Shown piece after piece: positions 47,271-56,224 of a DNA stretch of 64,000 bases. Source of the DNA: Candidatus Xiphinematobacter sp. Idaho Grape (GTDB taxonomy: Bacteria > Verrucomicrobiota > Verrucomicrobiia > Chthoniobacterales > Xiphinematobacteraceae); NCBI RefSeq assembly GCF_001318295.1, contig NZ_CP012665.1, positions 124,001 through 188,000 on the forward strand. The letters run 5' to 3'. The position numbers and the translations under genes are program-made. The notes beneath the pieces were generated by a model that saw nothing but the letters and a program-made list of their open reading frames with translations, was not told where the DNA came from and searched no databases. Positions within the stretch are counted from its first letter, which is position 1. Each line of letters opens with the position of its first letter.

Positions 47271-48275
47271 ATGAGTAAAAGATTTCATGTGGCAGTTGTG
47301 GGTGCTACTGGAGCTGTAGGGTTGGAACTTATTCGAGTCCTGCAGTGTCGTAATTTTCCCGTCTCTCAGATAACTTTGCTAGCGTCCCCGCGCTCTTCTG
47401 GAAAGATATTCCCCTTCCGTAAGGGAGAGGTTACAGTGCAAGTATTAGATACAAGCTCCTTTAGGGGGGTAGATTTTGCTTGGTTCTGTGCTGGTAGCAA
47501 AATCTCCAAGCACTATGCTCATATTGCGGCGGAAGCGGGTGCCGTAGTTATCGACAATTCCTCGGCGTTTCGTATGGATCCTGCGGTGCCACTAGTAATT
47601 CCAGAAATTAATGGAGAAGAAGCACAGCACCACAGGGGAATTATCGCCAACCCTAATTGTACAACTACTATCACTCTAATGGGGCTTTATCCTCTACATC
47701 GGGCTTTTAACGTAAGGCGCGTTTTTGCTTCCAGCTATCAGGCAGTTTCTGGTTCTGGTACGCGGGGAATTTCAGAACTCCATCAGCAGGTTCGCGCTCT
47801 CCTTGTCCGCCATAAAAATGTGGAGAGAAGGGTTTATCCTTACCAAATTGCCTTCAATGTGCTTCCTCACGTTGAAAATTTTCTTGACTCTGGGTACACC
47901 CAGGAGGAGGTGAAGATGCAGAGTGAGGGCCGCCGAATCTTGCATTTGCCAAAGTTTCTTGCCTCTGTTACCTGTGTACGGGTACCAGTGTATCGGGCAC
48001 ATTCGGTCGCCGTCTTTGCAGAATTTGAAAAACCGGTCTCCCTGGAGGTAGCTGTGGAAACTCTTAGCAGAGCCCCGGGACTGAGGTTAGTGGACGATAT
48101 GGCAAGTCACCGTTATCCGACTCCTCTAGGTGTAGAGGGTAAAGAGGAGTGCGAAATAGGGCGGTTGCGTTTAGATTCCGCCATGGAAAATGGCTTGGCC
48201 TATTGGGTCTGTGGAGACCAACTACTCAAGGGAGCAGCTTTAAATGCCGTTCAAATTGCAGAATTACTCATTTAA
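47271..48275 (+). CDS. asd: Aspartate-semialdehyde dehydrogenase
   Basis: Second step of the aspartate family pathway, leading to lysine, diaminopimelate, threonine and methionine. The 334-residue protein has NADP-binding GATGAVG at 11-17, DNSSAFRMD near 95-103, the catalytic cysteine C130 in NPNCTT, and SYQAVSGSGTRG. The rest follows the family to the end. It is transcribed alone, after a spacer with an inverted repeat. No strong ribosome-binding site precedes the ATG. Confidence 0.95.
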   Translation: MSKRFHVAVVGATGAVGLELIRVLQCRNFPVSQITLLASPRSSGKIFPFRKGEVTVQVLDTSSFRGVDFAWFCAGSKISKHYAHIAAEAGAVVIDNSSAFRMDPAVPLVIPEINGEEAQHHRGIIANPNCTTTITLMGLYPLHRAFNVRRVFASSYQAVSGSGTRGISELHQQVRALLVRHKNVERRVYPYQIAFNVLPHVENFLDSGYTQEEVKMQSEGRRILHLPKFLASVTCVRVPVYRAHSVAVFAEFEKPVSLEVAVETLSRAPGLRLVDDMASHRYPTPLGVEGKEECEIGRLRLDSAMENGLAYWVCGDQLLKGAALNAVQIAELLI

Positions 48276-48321
48276 GTCAAAGCCCCTCTGGGGAGATGTG
48301 TCTAAAAAGCAGGTGCTATCT

Positions 48322-48999
48322 TTACTTTGGGAGGGTGCCACAAATTAAAAGGACAATTTCTCCCCTCGGGGGATGGATTGTAAAATAAGCTAGTACCTCG
48401 CTAGCTGTTCCGCGTTTGTACTCTTCGAACTTTTTGGAAATCTCCCTGGCAACACACACAGAGATAGAAGGGTGAGTTTCTGTAAGAATGGCAAGCGACT
48501 TCACCAGTCGATAAGGGGATTCAAAGTAGATGGAAGTCCATGGGCGGATGGCAGCTTGACGGAGTTCTGCGGCACGTTTTCCTAGTTTTACTGGCAGAAA
48601 CCCTGCGAAATAGAATTCATGGCAAGGAAGTCCAGAGCCCACCAATGCTGTCAGTACTGCCGAAGGGCCAGGGAGCACAGTAAATGGTAAGCTCTCCTGA
48701 ATGCAGGCGCATATCAGGCGATAGCCTGGATCTGAAATAGCTGGCATACCTGCGTCGCAACTCAATGCCACCCTATACCCTGCCTTAATATGTGTTATAA
48801 GCTGTGCAGTACGTGAAGCCTCGTTATGTCTATGAAAACTGATAAGCGTCTTGGAAACTCCTAGGTATTGTAGGAGAATAGAGGTGTGCCGTGTGTCCTC
48901 AGCTGCAATGTAGTCCGCCTCCAGAAAGGCTCTAACAGAGCGAAGAGTGATATCTTCAAGATTCCCGATAGGTGTGGGAATAACAGTAAGCACTGTCAA
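48322..48999 (-). CDS. rsmI: 16S rRNA (cytidine(1402)-2'-O)-methyltransferase
   Basis: SAM-dependent enzyme that methylates the ribosomal P-site region. The 225-residue protein opens with VIPTPIGNLEDITLRS, the family start, with AEDTRHTSILLQYL, SCDAGMPAISDPGYRLI and LPGPSAVLTALVGSGLP. These are hallmark blocks of the YraL/RsmI family. The C-terminal segment is shorter than in some relatives (about 280). The upstream lptE-like gene ends at 49003, three bases before the rsmI start, so they are probably cotranscribed. Confidence 0.93.
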   Translation of the reverse strand: MTVLTVIPTPIGNLEDITLRSVRAFLEADYIAAEDTRHTSILLQYLGVSKTLISFHRHNEASRTAQLITHIKAGYRVALSCDAGMPAISDPGYRLICACIQESLPFTVLPGPSAVLTALVGSGLPCHEFYFAGFLPVKLGKRAAELRQAAIRPWTSIYFESPYRLVKSLAILTETHPSISVCVAREISKKFEEYKRGTASEVLAYFTIHPPRGEIVLLICGTLPK

Positions 49000-49002
49000 A
49001 GT

Positions 49003-49527
49003 TTACCACCCCTCTGTCAGTTGGCTGAGCAAAGCATTGGCCATAAGGCGCGCAGCTATTGGCAGCGCCTGACGCTCCTGAGAAATGAGGTCTGTCCCTA
49101 CGAGGTAGCTGGTAGCTCCGGCCACAGTACCTTGTTGAAGAATTTTACCAGTAGTCCTGTCGAGGACGTGATAAGCCACTAGGATCCGCAGTTGAAGTCT
49201 TCTGGTAGTCATCCAATCGGTGGGAGAAACAAGAACGGCTACCCGGGAAACATCGGTGAGCTTACACCGAAGGACAGCGTCCGCTTTGCTTTCATTTATA
49301 ATTTCGTAGGTGCCATCTACCTGAAACACACGCGTAGTAATATCTGCCAGGAGAGCTTCTGTCCGCGGGAGTAAAGTGTTATTTTGGAACACAGGAATTG
49401 CTAGCGTTCGAATACCGCGCATCGAGCTGGGATAAACTTTTCCCAGCCGGTAACAACCTGTAGACATCACTGGTAGGGAGAAAAGTAGAATGGAAAATAT
49501 GCGTTTTCTAGACAAAAACAACAGCAT
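49003..49527 (-). CDS. LptE-like LPS-assembly lipoprotein
   Basis: From ATG 49527 the product is 174 residues. It has a lipoprotein signal: RKR at 7-9, hydrophobic core and a STGC lipobox with cysteine at 25. IRTLAIPVFQNNTLLPRTEALL is typical of LptE-like proteins in several phyla, as is the ADAVLRCKL strand and the final TEGW-type helix. In LPS export LptE plugs the LptD barrel. AGGAAGG three bases before the ATG is a close but strong ribosome-binding match. GTG at 49551 is an alternative start. Sequence of this family is weakly conserved, so a general LptE-like call is safest. Confidence 0.78.
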   Translation of the reverse strand: MLLFLSRKRIFSILLFSLPVMSTGCYRLGKVYPSSMRGIRTLAIPVFQNNTLLPRTEALLADITTRVFQVDGTYEIINESKADAVLRCKLTDVSRVAVLVSPTDWMTTRRLQLRILVAYHVLDRTTGKILQQGTVAGATSYLVGTDLISQERQALPIAARLMANALLSQLTEGW

Positions 49528-49720
49528 AGCCCTTCCTGGAGAAGTGGACACAGCCAGCGTCCCACATTCACACGTACATCACACTAATCTAAGAGTCGCT
49601 GATTTGCTGCAGGGCAGGACATAGCATAAATCGAGAGAGCAGGTTCCATGCTTTGGGCCCGCGAATTTGCGTGAAAGCCGTCTTCACTCCATTCTTCTGG
49701 ACTCAGTGCGGCCCCCCCAC

Positions 49721-50695
49721 TCATACCCCAACTTTATTACGTATCACTTCAATCCTTGCCTTAGCTAACATGGCCTCCTGGGAGGCCTTTTGACACTGGA
49801 GCACTTCATTATAGTAAATGTAGGCAGACTTGTAACTCCGGCGGCGATCATAGAATTTAGCGATGCGGTAAATCATAGAAGATTCTTTGGAGTTGATCTT
49901 CCCTATATTTTCTAGAATTTGAGCCCTACGCTCGGTTTCCGGACATTGCAACAGATAGTCTTGAAAAGCATCCCTTGCCCGCGATAAAGTCATGAGGTCT
50001 TGTGAGTGCTTGCTGAGCCCAACACGCATGTAGACGTGGGCAATTTGGTATTGCGCATCACTCGCTAGTCTACTATCAGGATACCTCTCGAGTAAGGCCT
50101 GGTAGGCCTGAGTGGCATTGCGGGCGTGTCCCTGTCTCTCATGTGCAAGGCATAGATTAAACTGTGCAAGGGGAGCGTAGTATCCAAAGGGGGCAGAGGT
50201 AAGAACTTTCTCATACATTCCTTGGGCGGTTTCTGCATTTGACATTAGAATGCGTGTGAAGGCACTGTCAGGCTTTTCTAGATAGAAGTTAGCGATACGG
50301 ATCTGCTCTGCTATCGAGTCGTTGAAGCGTTTGGCCCTGGGATAGCGCTTGATGAGGGTTTGATAGGCGATGAAGGCCTTTTGCAGTTGGTTCCTCTTCT
50401 GAAGGAGCTTAGCGAGGCGAAAGTAGGCCTCCGGTGCGTCCTGTTTGGAGAGAACAGGCTGCCTGACAAGCAAGCGGTATTTGCGAATGGCCTGATTCAG
50501 TTTTCCAGATTTTTCATCCTGGTCCGCTCGCTCCAGCAAAAGGTGGGCCATGGCTTTCTTGCTAAGTGACCTTGCTGGCAGTTTTGGATGAGTCGCCTTT
50601 TCCTTTTTTCTGCCCTCCATGGCATGCGATGATAGTACCCCGAGGGGGAAGCACATAAAAAGGAAGATTGAAAAAAATAGTGGGTTCTTCCGCAT
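49721..50695 (-). CDS. BamD-like TPR outer membrane assembly protein
   Basis: From ATG 50695 the product is 324 residues. A signal peptide of about 26 residues ends near SHAME with no lipobox cysteine, unlike classic BamD. The mature part has TPR-like helical repeats (RLAKLLQKRNQLQKAFIAYQ, QFNLCLAHERQGHARNATQA and further copies), in the pattern of the YfiO/BamD and YbgF families. BamD supports outer-membrane beta-barrel assembly. A generic tetratricopeptide protein of the envelope is the cautious reading. GTG 50704 is an alternative start. Divergent from the exonuclease gene at 50785. Confidence 0.68.
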   Translation of the reverse strand: MRKNPLFFSIFLFMCFPLGVLSSHAMEGRKKEKATHPKLPARSLSKKAMAHLLLERADQDEKSGKLNQAIRKYRLLVRQPVLSKQDAPEAYFRLAKLLQKRNQLQKAFIAYQTLIKRYPRAKRFNDSIAEQIRIANFYLEKPDSAFTRILMSNAETAQGMYEKVLTSAPFGYYAPLAQFNLCLAHERQGHARNATQAYQALLERYPDSRLASDAQYQIAHVYMRVGLSKHSQDLMTLSRARDAFQDYLLQCPETERRAQILENIGKINSKESSMIYRIAKFYDRRRSYKSAYIYYNEVLQCQKASQEAMLAKARIEVIRNKVGV

Positions 50696-50784
50696 GGAAA
50701 ACACGAGTGGGAAACTTTCTCTTTTTCTTTTATGTCTGGAATGTAAAAGCTAGAAGCCGCTCTTTACTGTTTCCTATACAAGAC

Positions 50785-51717
50785 ATGCGCCTGCTCCTTA
50801 TCGACGGTCACTATTATCTTTATCGCTCCTTCCATGCAATTGGAAATCTTCGTAATTCACGAGGTGAACCTACTAACGCCATTTATGGATTTATCCAGGC
50901 AGTACGACGTATGATGACGGACCTGTGTCCGGATCTAGGGGCGATAATTTGGGATGCGGGGCTATCCACACGCAGGGTAGCATTGCAATCCAGTTATAAG
51001 AAAAACCGGCCGGCAATGCCTCAGCCGCTTCTAAAACAAGAGCTACTCCTTAAGGAACTGTGTCCGCATCTAGGTTTTGCCAGTTTAAGCCTTCCTCAAG
51101 TGGAGGCAGACGACCTTTTGGCCTCCTACACTGAGGCTGCAGTGAGCGATGGAATAGAAGTGAACATTGCCACTAGCGACAAAGATCTCTTTCAGCTGGT
51201 TCGCCCAGGAGTTTTTATTTATACCACTAACAAGGCAGATTTGGCCGATAAAGGCTTCTCCCTTTTGGGAGAGGAAGCCGTTCGCAGAAAGTGGGGGGTT
51301 GCTCCTAGCTTGATAGGAGAGATACTAGCACTAACAGGGGATGCGGTGGATAACATTCCAGGAATAAATGGGGTGGGACCCAAAACGGCAGCGTTTTTGG
51401 TACAAGCTTATGGGGGAATAGCAGGACTTTTAGAAAATTTGGATCAGGTAAAGAATAAAATACTGCGAGCAAAGCTGGAGGCGAACCAGTCCCAGATCTT
51501 GAAAAATTTAGGAATGGTTCATCTAGACCCCCACATTCCCTTACCCTTTCCTCTGGAGGAGCTGCGCATTCAACCACGTTACGCTGAGTTAATCCATATA
51601 TTGGAGAGATATGAATTGAAGTTCCTCTCTAAAGCAATGGAGAGAGAAGCATCAAAAGAAAAGGAGAAGACAGAAGTTATTGCTCTTGCACAAGGGTGGC
51701 TTTTCAAGAATGCATAG
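50785..51717 (+). CDS. Stand-alone 5'-3' exonuclease (Pol I N-terminal domain type)
   Basis: Flap/5'-nuclease. From ATG 50785 the product is 310 residues. It opens [16 protein letters not shown], the FEN family start with metal-binding D7, and has [40 protein letters not shown] (split: [15 protein letters not shown]) with the helix-3-turn-helix DNA-binding site. There is no polymerase domain after it. Stand-alone exonucleases are known in several reduced or diverged genomes and can remove RNA primers with a separate polymerase. Whether the genome has polA elsewhere is unknown. Upstream frames back to 50668 are not conserved. tkt starts 56 bp later. Confidence 0.88.
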   Translation: MRLLLIDGHYYLYRSFHAIGNLRNSRGEPTNAIYGFIQAVRRMMTDLCPDLGAIIWDAGLSTRRVALQSSYKKNRPAMPQPLLKQELLLKELCPHLGFASLSLPQVEADDLLASYTEAAVSDGIEVNIATSDKDLFQLVRPGVFIYTTNKADLADKGFSLLGEEAVRRKWGVAPSLIGEILALTGDAVDNIPGINGVGPKTAAFLVQAYGGIAGLLENLDQVKNKILRAKLEANQSQILKNLGMVHLDPHIPLPFPLEELRIQPRYAELIHILERYELKFLSKAMEREASKEKEKTEVIALAQGWLFKNA

Positions 51718-51773
51718 AGCGTGCAGCCGGTGCTTGGCAAGAAACGAAAGTTTGGTACACTCCGTTAGCCTTT

Positions 51774-53783
51774 ATGCCGCTTGATTTGCACTCTCTTGAA
51801 ATAGCAGCCAGAGACGCCCGTGGCTTAGCTATTGATGCAGTGGTCACTTGTAGGTCCGGTCACCTCGGCCTCCCTCTTGGCGCCGCAGAGATAGGAGCAG
51901 TACTTTTTGGTTATGCACTCTCTATCTGTCCAGAGGAACCCAAATGGATTAACCGCGATAGGTTTATTCTCTCCGCCGGGCATGGAAGCATGTTTCTCTA
52001 TAGTTGGTTGCACCTGTGTGGGTTCGCCATCTCCCTAGAGGACTTAAAGAAATTCCGCTCCCTACGTAGTGTTACGCCGGGACATCCCGAATTTCGTGAC
52101 ACTCCCGGTGTAGAAGCTACGACAGGCCCACTAGGGCAGGGGGTGGCCAATGCACTCGGGTATGCCATTTCGGCAAAAATGGCCGAGGCGCGATTTAACA
52201 CGCGCCGGCACTGTATCTTTAATCACCACATTATCGTTTTAGCAGGAGATGGCTGCCTTCAAGAGGGAGTCACACAGGAATCTTCTGCACTGGCTGGTCA
52301 CCTAGGCCTTGATAATCTGATTCTCATCTACGATTCTAATGATGTTACCTTAGACTCTCTGGCATCTGTCACTCAAAGTGAGGATACAGAGGCCCGTTAC
52401 CGTGCTTTGGGATGGGAAGTCTACAGGACTAATGGCCACGATTTACAGGAGTTTTTTTCTGCTTTCGAAAAAGCGAAAGCAACTAGTTCAGGAAAGCCTC
52501 AACTGATTATCGCGAGGACGTTAATCGGGAAGGGTATACCAGAGGTGAGTGGCAGTTCTAAGGCTCATGGAGAAGGTGGGGCAAGGTTTAGTAGGGAAGC
52601 CCGAAGAAGGCTCGGGTTACCAGAGGAAACTTTTTACGTTTCTGTGGAAACCCGCACGTATTTTGCTCGACATAAGGAAAGACTGCGCTGCAACTATGAA
52701 AAATGGGTGGAAACTTATAAAGCTTGGAGGAGTACTAACCATGGTTTAGCCACTGTGCTAGATAGTAGCGCAAAGGCGGTATCTGGTGATGATCTACTGG
52801 CAAGCGTTCCGACCTTTGATTCCAATGCTGTCCTAGCCACTCGTAAAGCCGGCTCTACAGTTCTCCAGCCAGTTGCAAAGGAGCTCCCTCTACTTGTTAG
52901 TGGCAGTGCCGATCTACACGGCTCCACGCTAAACTATATACAGGGCGGAGGGGACTTTAGCCGTGAAAACCGGTTGGGACGTAACCTCTATTTTGGAATC
53001 CGTGAGCACGCTATGTGCGGCGCTCTCAACGGAATTGCCTACGACGGAATTTTTCATGCCAGCGGGGCCACATTTTTGGTTTTTAGTGACTATGGAAGGC
53101 CCTCCATCCGCCTCGCCGCAATATCGCAAGTTCCAGTAGTATATCTCTTTACTCACGACTCTATTGGGGTCGGTGAGGACGGTCCTACACATCAACCTGT
53201 AGAGACGCTTGCGGCTCTCCGCTGTATTCCAAATCTAGACGTTATTCGCCCTGCTGACCCAGAGGAAACTGCAGGAGCCTTTGCGGCAGCTTTTTCCAGA
53301 AGAGACGGCCCTACCCTTTTGGCACTATCTCGCCAGAATGTTCCCAACCTTCATAACGTCCCAGTCCAAGACCGCAGAGATGGTCCCTTCCTTGGTGGAT
53401 ACGTCGCAAAGAGGGAAACGACATCCCTCGATCTCATCCTGCTTGCGTCTGGAAGCGAGCTCCAACTTGCGTTGCAGGCGGCAGAGCAATTAGGCAGAGG
53501 GACGCGAGTAGTTTCCATGCCATGTTTTGAGCGGTTTGAACGCCAGTTGCCCGATTATCAGGAGGAAGTGCTGCCTAAATCGGTCCGTCAGAGGCTTTCC
53601 GTCGAAGCTGGCGTTTCAGATCCTTGGTTTAGGTATATTGGACTAGATGGGAAGGCAATCTCCGTCAGGCAGTTTGGACTGAGCGCTCCTGGTGCTGTAG
53701 TGCTTCAAGAACTGGGTATCACGACAGCAGCAGTAATAGAAGCAGCGCAGTCGCTGGCATCATCTGTATTGAACACACATTAA
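51774..53783 (+). CDS. tkt: Transketolase
   Basis: Thiamine-dependent transfer of two-carbon units in the pentose phosphate pathway. From ATG 51774 the length is 669, normal. SGHLGLPLG at 28-36, the TPP-binding GDG at 158-160 with a long interval to SNDVTLD, and the second-half [32 protein letters not shown] and the C-terminal domain are all present. An in-frame upstream start (51696) lies inside the exonuclease gene and is not conserved. The cell can therefore run the non-oxidative branch. Confidence 0.96.
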   Translation: MPLDLHSLEIAARDARGLAIDAVVTCRSGHLGLPLGAAEIGAVLFGYALSICPEEPKWINRDRFILSAGHGSMFLYSWLHLCGFAISLEDLKKFRSLRSVTPGHPEFRDTPGVEATTGPLGQGVANALGYAISAKMAEARFNTRRHCIFNHHIIVLAGDGCLQEGVTQESSALAGHLGLDNLILIYDSNDVTLDSLASVTQSEDTEARYRALGWEVYRTNGHDLQEFFSAFEKAKATSSGKPQLIIARTLIGKGIPEVSGSSKAHGEGGARFSREARRRLGLPEETFYVSVETRTYFARHKERLRCNYEKWVETYKAWRSTNHGLATVLDSSAKAVSGDDLLASVPTFDSNAVLATRKAGSTVLQPVAKELPLLVSGSADLHGSTLNYIQGGGDFSRENRLGRNLYFGIREHAMCGALNGIAYDGIFHASGATFLVFSDYGRPSIRLAAISQVPVVYLFTHDSIGVGEDGPTHQPVETLAALRCIPNLDVIRPADPEETAGAFAAAFSRRDGPTLLALSRQNVPNLHNVPVQDRRDGPFLGGYVAKRETTSLDLILLASGSELQLALQAAEQLGRGTRVVSMPCFERFERQLPDYQEEVLPKSVRQRLSVEAGVSDPWFRYIGLDGKAISVRQFGLSAPGAVVLQELGITTAAVIEAAQSLASSVLNTH

Positions 53784-53814
53784 TTAGCCTGGAAAGTTCC
53801 TTTGAGCCTGTGCT

Positions 53815-53844
53815 TTTAAACACAGACAGTAGGCAAGATATAAT
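53815..53844 (+). promoter_or_regulatory. Candidate promoter upstream of rmuC
   Basis: A perfect TATAAT box at 53839-53844 lies 18 bases after TTTAAA (53815-53820), a fair -35 match (four of six to TTGACA). It is 82 bp upstream of the rmuC start. One of the few places in the window with a near-ideal -10. It is still an eye-found match. Confidence 0.3.
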
Positions 53845-53925
53845 AAGAGAATGGGGGAATGTGCCACAAGTAAGTGGTATCCTTAGCGGCTAAGCATTAT
53901 GTAATAGCGTACAGCCCATTTTGCC

Positions 53926-55191
53926 ATGACTTGGATTCTCTCTTTCACTCTTGTTTTTCTTCTCGTAAGTGGCGTAGCGTTCTGTACCTGGTCCATCTGT
54001 AGAGAGCGCTTTCTGGAGGAAACTCGCCGGTTAGACATAGAGCTTGCTCAATTGCGCAAGACACTGGAGTGTGAACGTAGTACTGCTACCGAAGGTGCAT
54101 CCCTTCTGGGGGATGCTCGTAAAATGTTGTCGGACGAGTTTAAAGCGCTTTCTCGTCAAGCACTGGTGGAGAATAACAGATCGTTTTTAGAAATTGCTGA
54201 TCGGGACTTGGCCGAGCACCATAGACGCATCGAGGAATCTGTAAAGCCTATGCGTGAAACGCTGGATAAATTCCAAGCTGAAGTCCACAGTGTTGAAAAA
54301 CAACGTGTCGGTGCTTACGAAAAGTTGGTTGAACAGCTACGTAGTTTGGGAGAAAGTCAACTCCGCCTTCAAGGGGAGACTGCTAATCTGGTTCGAGCCT
54401 TGCGTGAACCACAAGCCCGTGGTCGATGGGGGGAGATGCAACTGCGTCGCGTTGTTGAACTGGCAGGCATGCTTGATAAATGTGACTTTACTGAACAGAA
54501 AAGTGTTCAAGCTGAAGAGAAACAGTTTCGACCAGATTTGGTGGTTCATCTTCCTGGGAACCGGCAAGTAGTAGTAGACTCTAAGGTACCTTTGGCAGCT
54601 TATCTGGACTCCTTGAATCTACAAGAGGGAGAGGCCCGGCAAGCAGCCTTGCGTCGACATGCCAACCAGTTAAGGACGCACATCCAGCAACTTACGCGCA
54701 AAGCATATTGGCAGCAATTTGAAAACACACCGGAATTTGTCGTACTCTTCTTACCTATGGAAGCCGTCTTTGGCGCCGCTTTGCAAATTTACCCGGAACT
54801 TATTGAGGAGGCAGCAAGTGGTTGCGTCATTCTGACCACCCCTACCACTCTCATTGCCTTGCTGCGAGCAGTCTACTATAGCTGGCAACAGGAAAAAACT
54901 GCGGATAATGCCCGCTCCATTGGTGAATTGGGCCGCGAATTATACAGCCGGTTGACGGTCTTTGCTTCACACATGGATAAGACAGCTACAGGGCTTGCCT
55001 CAGCTGTCCGTTCTTTTAATGAAGCCTCACGCAGTTTGGAGAGCCGTGTATTAGTGAGTGCACGTAAATTTCGCACTTTGGGAGTTGTGAGTGGTGACAA
55101 AACCCTTGGCTCACCAAAGCAGGTTGAAGATACACCCTGTTTAGCAGCTCCGGGAGTTATAATAGACCGAGATCTTGCAGAGAAAAGGTAA
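53926..55191 (+). CDS. rmuC: DNA recombination protein RmuC
   Basis: The 421-residue protein has an N-terminal membrane anchor (about 3-23), a coiled-coil region (about 25-165) and the RmuC nuclease-like domain. Hallmarks are GRWGEMQLRRVVELAGMLDK, the RPDLVVHLPGNRQVVVDSKVP block (PD-x-V type), and EFVVLFLPMEAVF. RmuC limits inversions at short inverted repeats in E. coli. Retention of rmuC and recA in a small genome is of some interest. It is a single gene, with a candidate promoter upstream. Confidence 0.92.
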   Translation: MTWILSFTLVFLLVSGVAFCTWSICRERFLEETRRLDIELAQLRKTLECERSTATEGASLLGDARKMLSDEFKALSRQALVENNRSFLEIADRDLAEHHRRIEESVKPMRETLDKFQAEVHSVEKQRVGAYEKLVEQLRSLGESQLRLQGETANLVRALREPQARGRWGEMQLRRVVELAGMLDKCDFTEQKSVQAEEKQFRPDLVVHLPGNRQVVVDSKVPLAAYLDSLNLQEGEARQAALRRHANQLRTHIQQLTRKAYWQQFENTPEFVVLFLPMEAVFGAALQIYPELIEEAASGCVILTTPTTLIALLRAVYYSWQQEKTADNARSIGELGRELYSRLTVFASHMDKTATGLASAVRSFNEASRSLESRVLVSARKFRTLGVVSGDKTLGSPKQVEDTPCLAAPGVIIDRDLAEKR

Positions 55192-55835
55192 AACCGTAGA
55201 GAGGCTGACTAGCCTAGAGTGAACAGTGCATCTCTGTGGTCTCAGCATATTATCATTTTCCGTCCACCATAGTTCTCCCCAATTTTCTTGGTACACAGCA
55301 GCTACTAGAGCTGACAAGCTCTCTTATGCTTGTCTTTGGTCTCACTATGCTAAAGTTTCTGGTAGCCTTAATTCCATGGCGATGGCTACAACTTTGTTGC
55401 TCTCCCTCCCGAAACCGCTCTCTCTTTCTTAGAGGTGGCATAGGAGTCAGCATTTATAACCCCCGTGGAATGAGCTCCTCCTACATACAATGCACACTCA
55501 CCAGAGATAGGCATAAATCTAATAGAGGTAGTTTGTGCAATGAGCTCACAACTAGGCAGGGAATGATTGCGATGTAGAAGACCCCCTGCAGAGAGGTATA
55601 CTGGGAATACAGATAAATATTGTGTGGCTCCCAAGGATATTTTTTGCAAACAGCAGGAGTCCGCACAGTCTTAGCTGACGGTCGTTTTAATCAAGAGCCC
55701 GCTTTTATTACGGCGCCCCAGTACACCCCTCGATAAGAGGGTTTTGTAAACCGGAGTGCCAAGATACCACGGAAGGATGGCTGCGTGCACATGAAGCCAG
55801 AAAGCACAAGGAACTCTCGACCGTCTCACCCCATG
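55192..55835. other. Long spacer between rmuC and tRNA-Asp
   Basis: About 644 bp with no recognisable gene. Three overlapping open frames (plus 55236-55577; minus 55253-55453 and 55386-55649) cover the first part on both strands, none like a known family. I looked for RNase P RNA, tmRNA and SRP RNA cores here and saw none. Probably decayed DNA. Confidence 0.45.
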
Positions 55836-55909
55836 CGGAGCCTACGGGGCTCGAACCCGCAACCTCTGCCGTGACAGGGCAGCGCTCTTACCAGTTGAGC
55901 TAAGGCTCC
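55836..55909 (-). tRNA. tRNA-Asp (GTC)
   Basis: Folds on the minus strand as a full cloverleaf: 7-bp acceptor stem GGAGCCT with AGGCTCC, D stem GCTC/GAGC, anticodon stem CTGCC/GGCAG around loop CTGTCAC, and T arm GCGGG-TTCGAGC-CCCGT. The anticodon is GTC, reading GAC and GAU. Discriminator G73 fits aspartate identity. The 3' CCA is not encoded; CAT follows. Confidence 0.94.
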
Positions 55910-56224
55910 CTCGACCCTGAGCAAGCTATGCTTCCCATGCCATAGATAGCAAGTTTTTTTACGGCGGATCAAAAGTGTACAATGAGGAAGCGTGTGCATA
56001 AAAAAGTCTATCTGTCTGCTTAGAAGGCGAAATCCCTTATGGGTAGGGGAAGTCGTTCCACTCGGAAAGCTTGATGGGCTATGCTAACTCAGTCGGTAGT
56101 TGTCACCTTTCAGGATTGGTTCTGCGGAGATTTTAGCAAACATTCTGCAAGGAAGTGACACGCCCCTTCTCCCCTCTAAGGGGAACGCCAAAGTTCAGTA
56201 GACCTGGACGGATAGAGATTTCGG
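55910..56224. other. Spacer between tRNA-Asp and ubiD
   Basis: About 315 bp with no gene. A TACAAT box at about 55978-55983 could be a -10 element for ubiD, but no good -35 accompanies it. Otherwise nothing recognisable. Confidence 0.35.

Noticed and set aside
55386-55649. 87-codon minus-strand frame between rmuC and tRNA-Asp
   Set aside because: Starts with TTG, no homology, overlaps other frames on both strands.
55192-55835. Looked for RNase P RNA, tmRNA or SRP RNA in large spacers
   Set aside because: None of the conserved core sequences was visible here or in the other long spacers.
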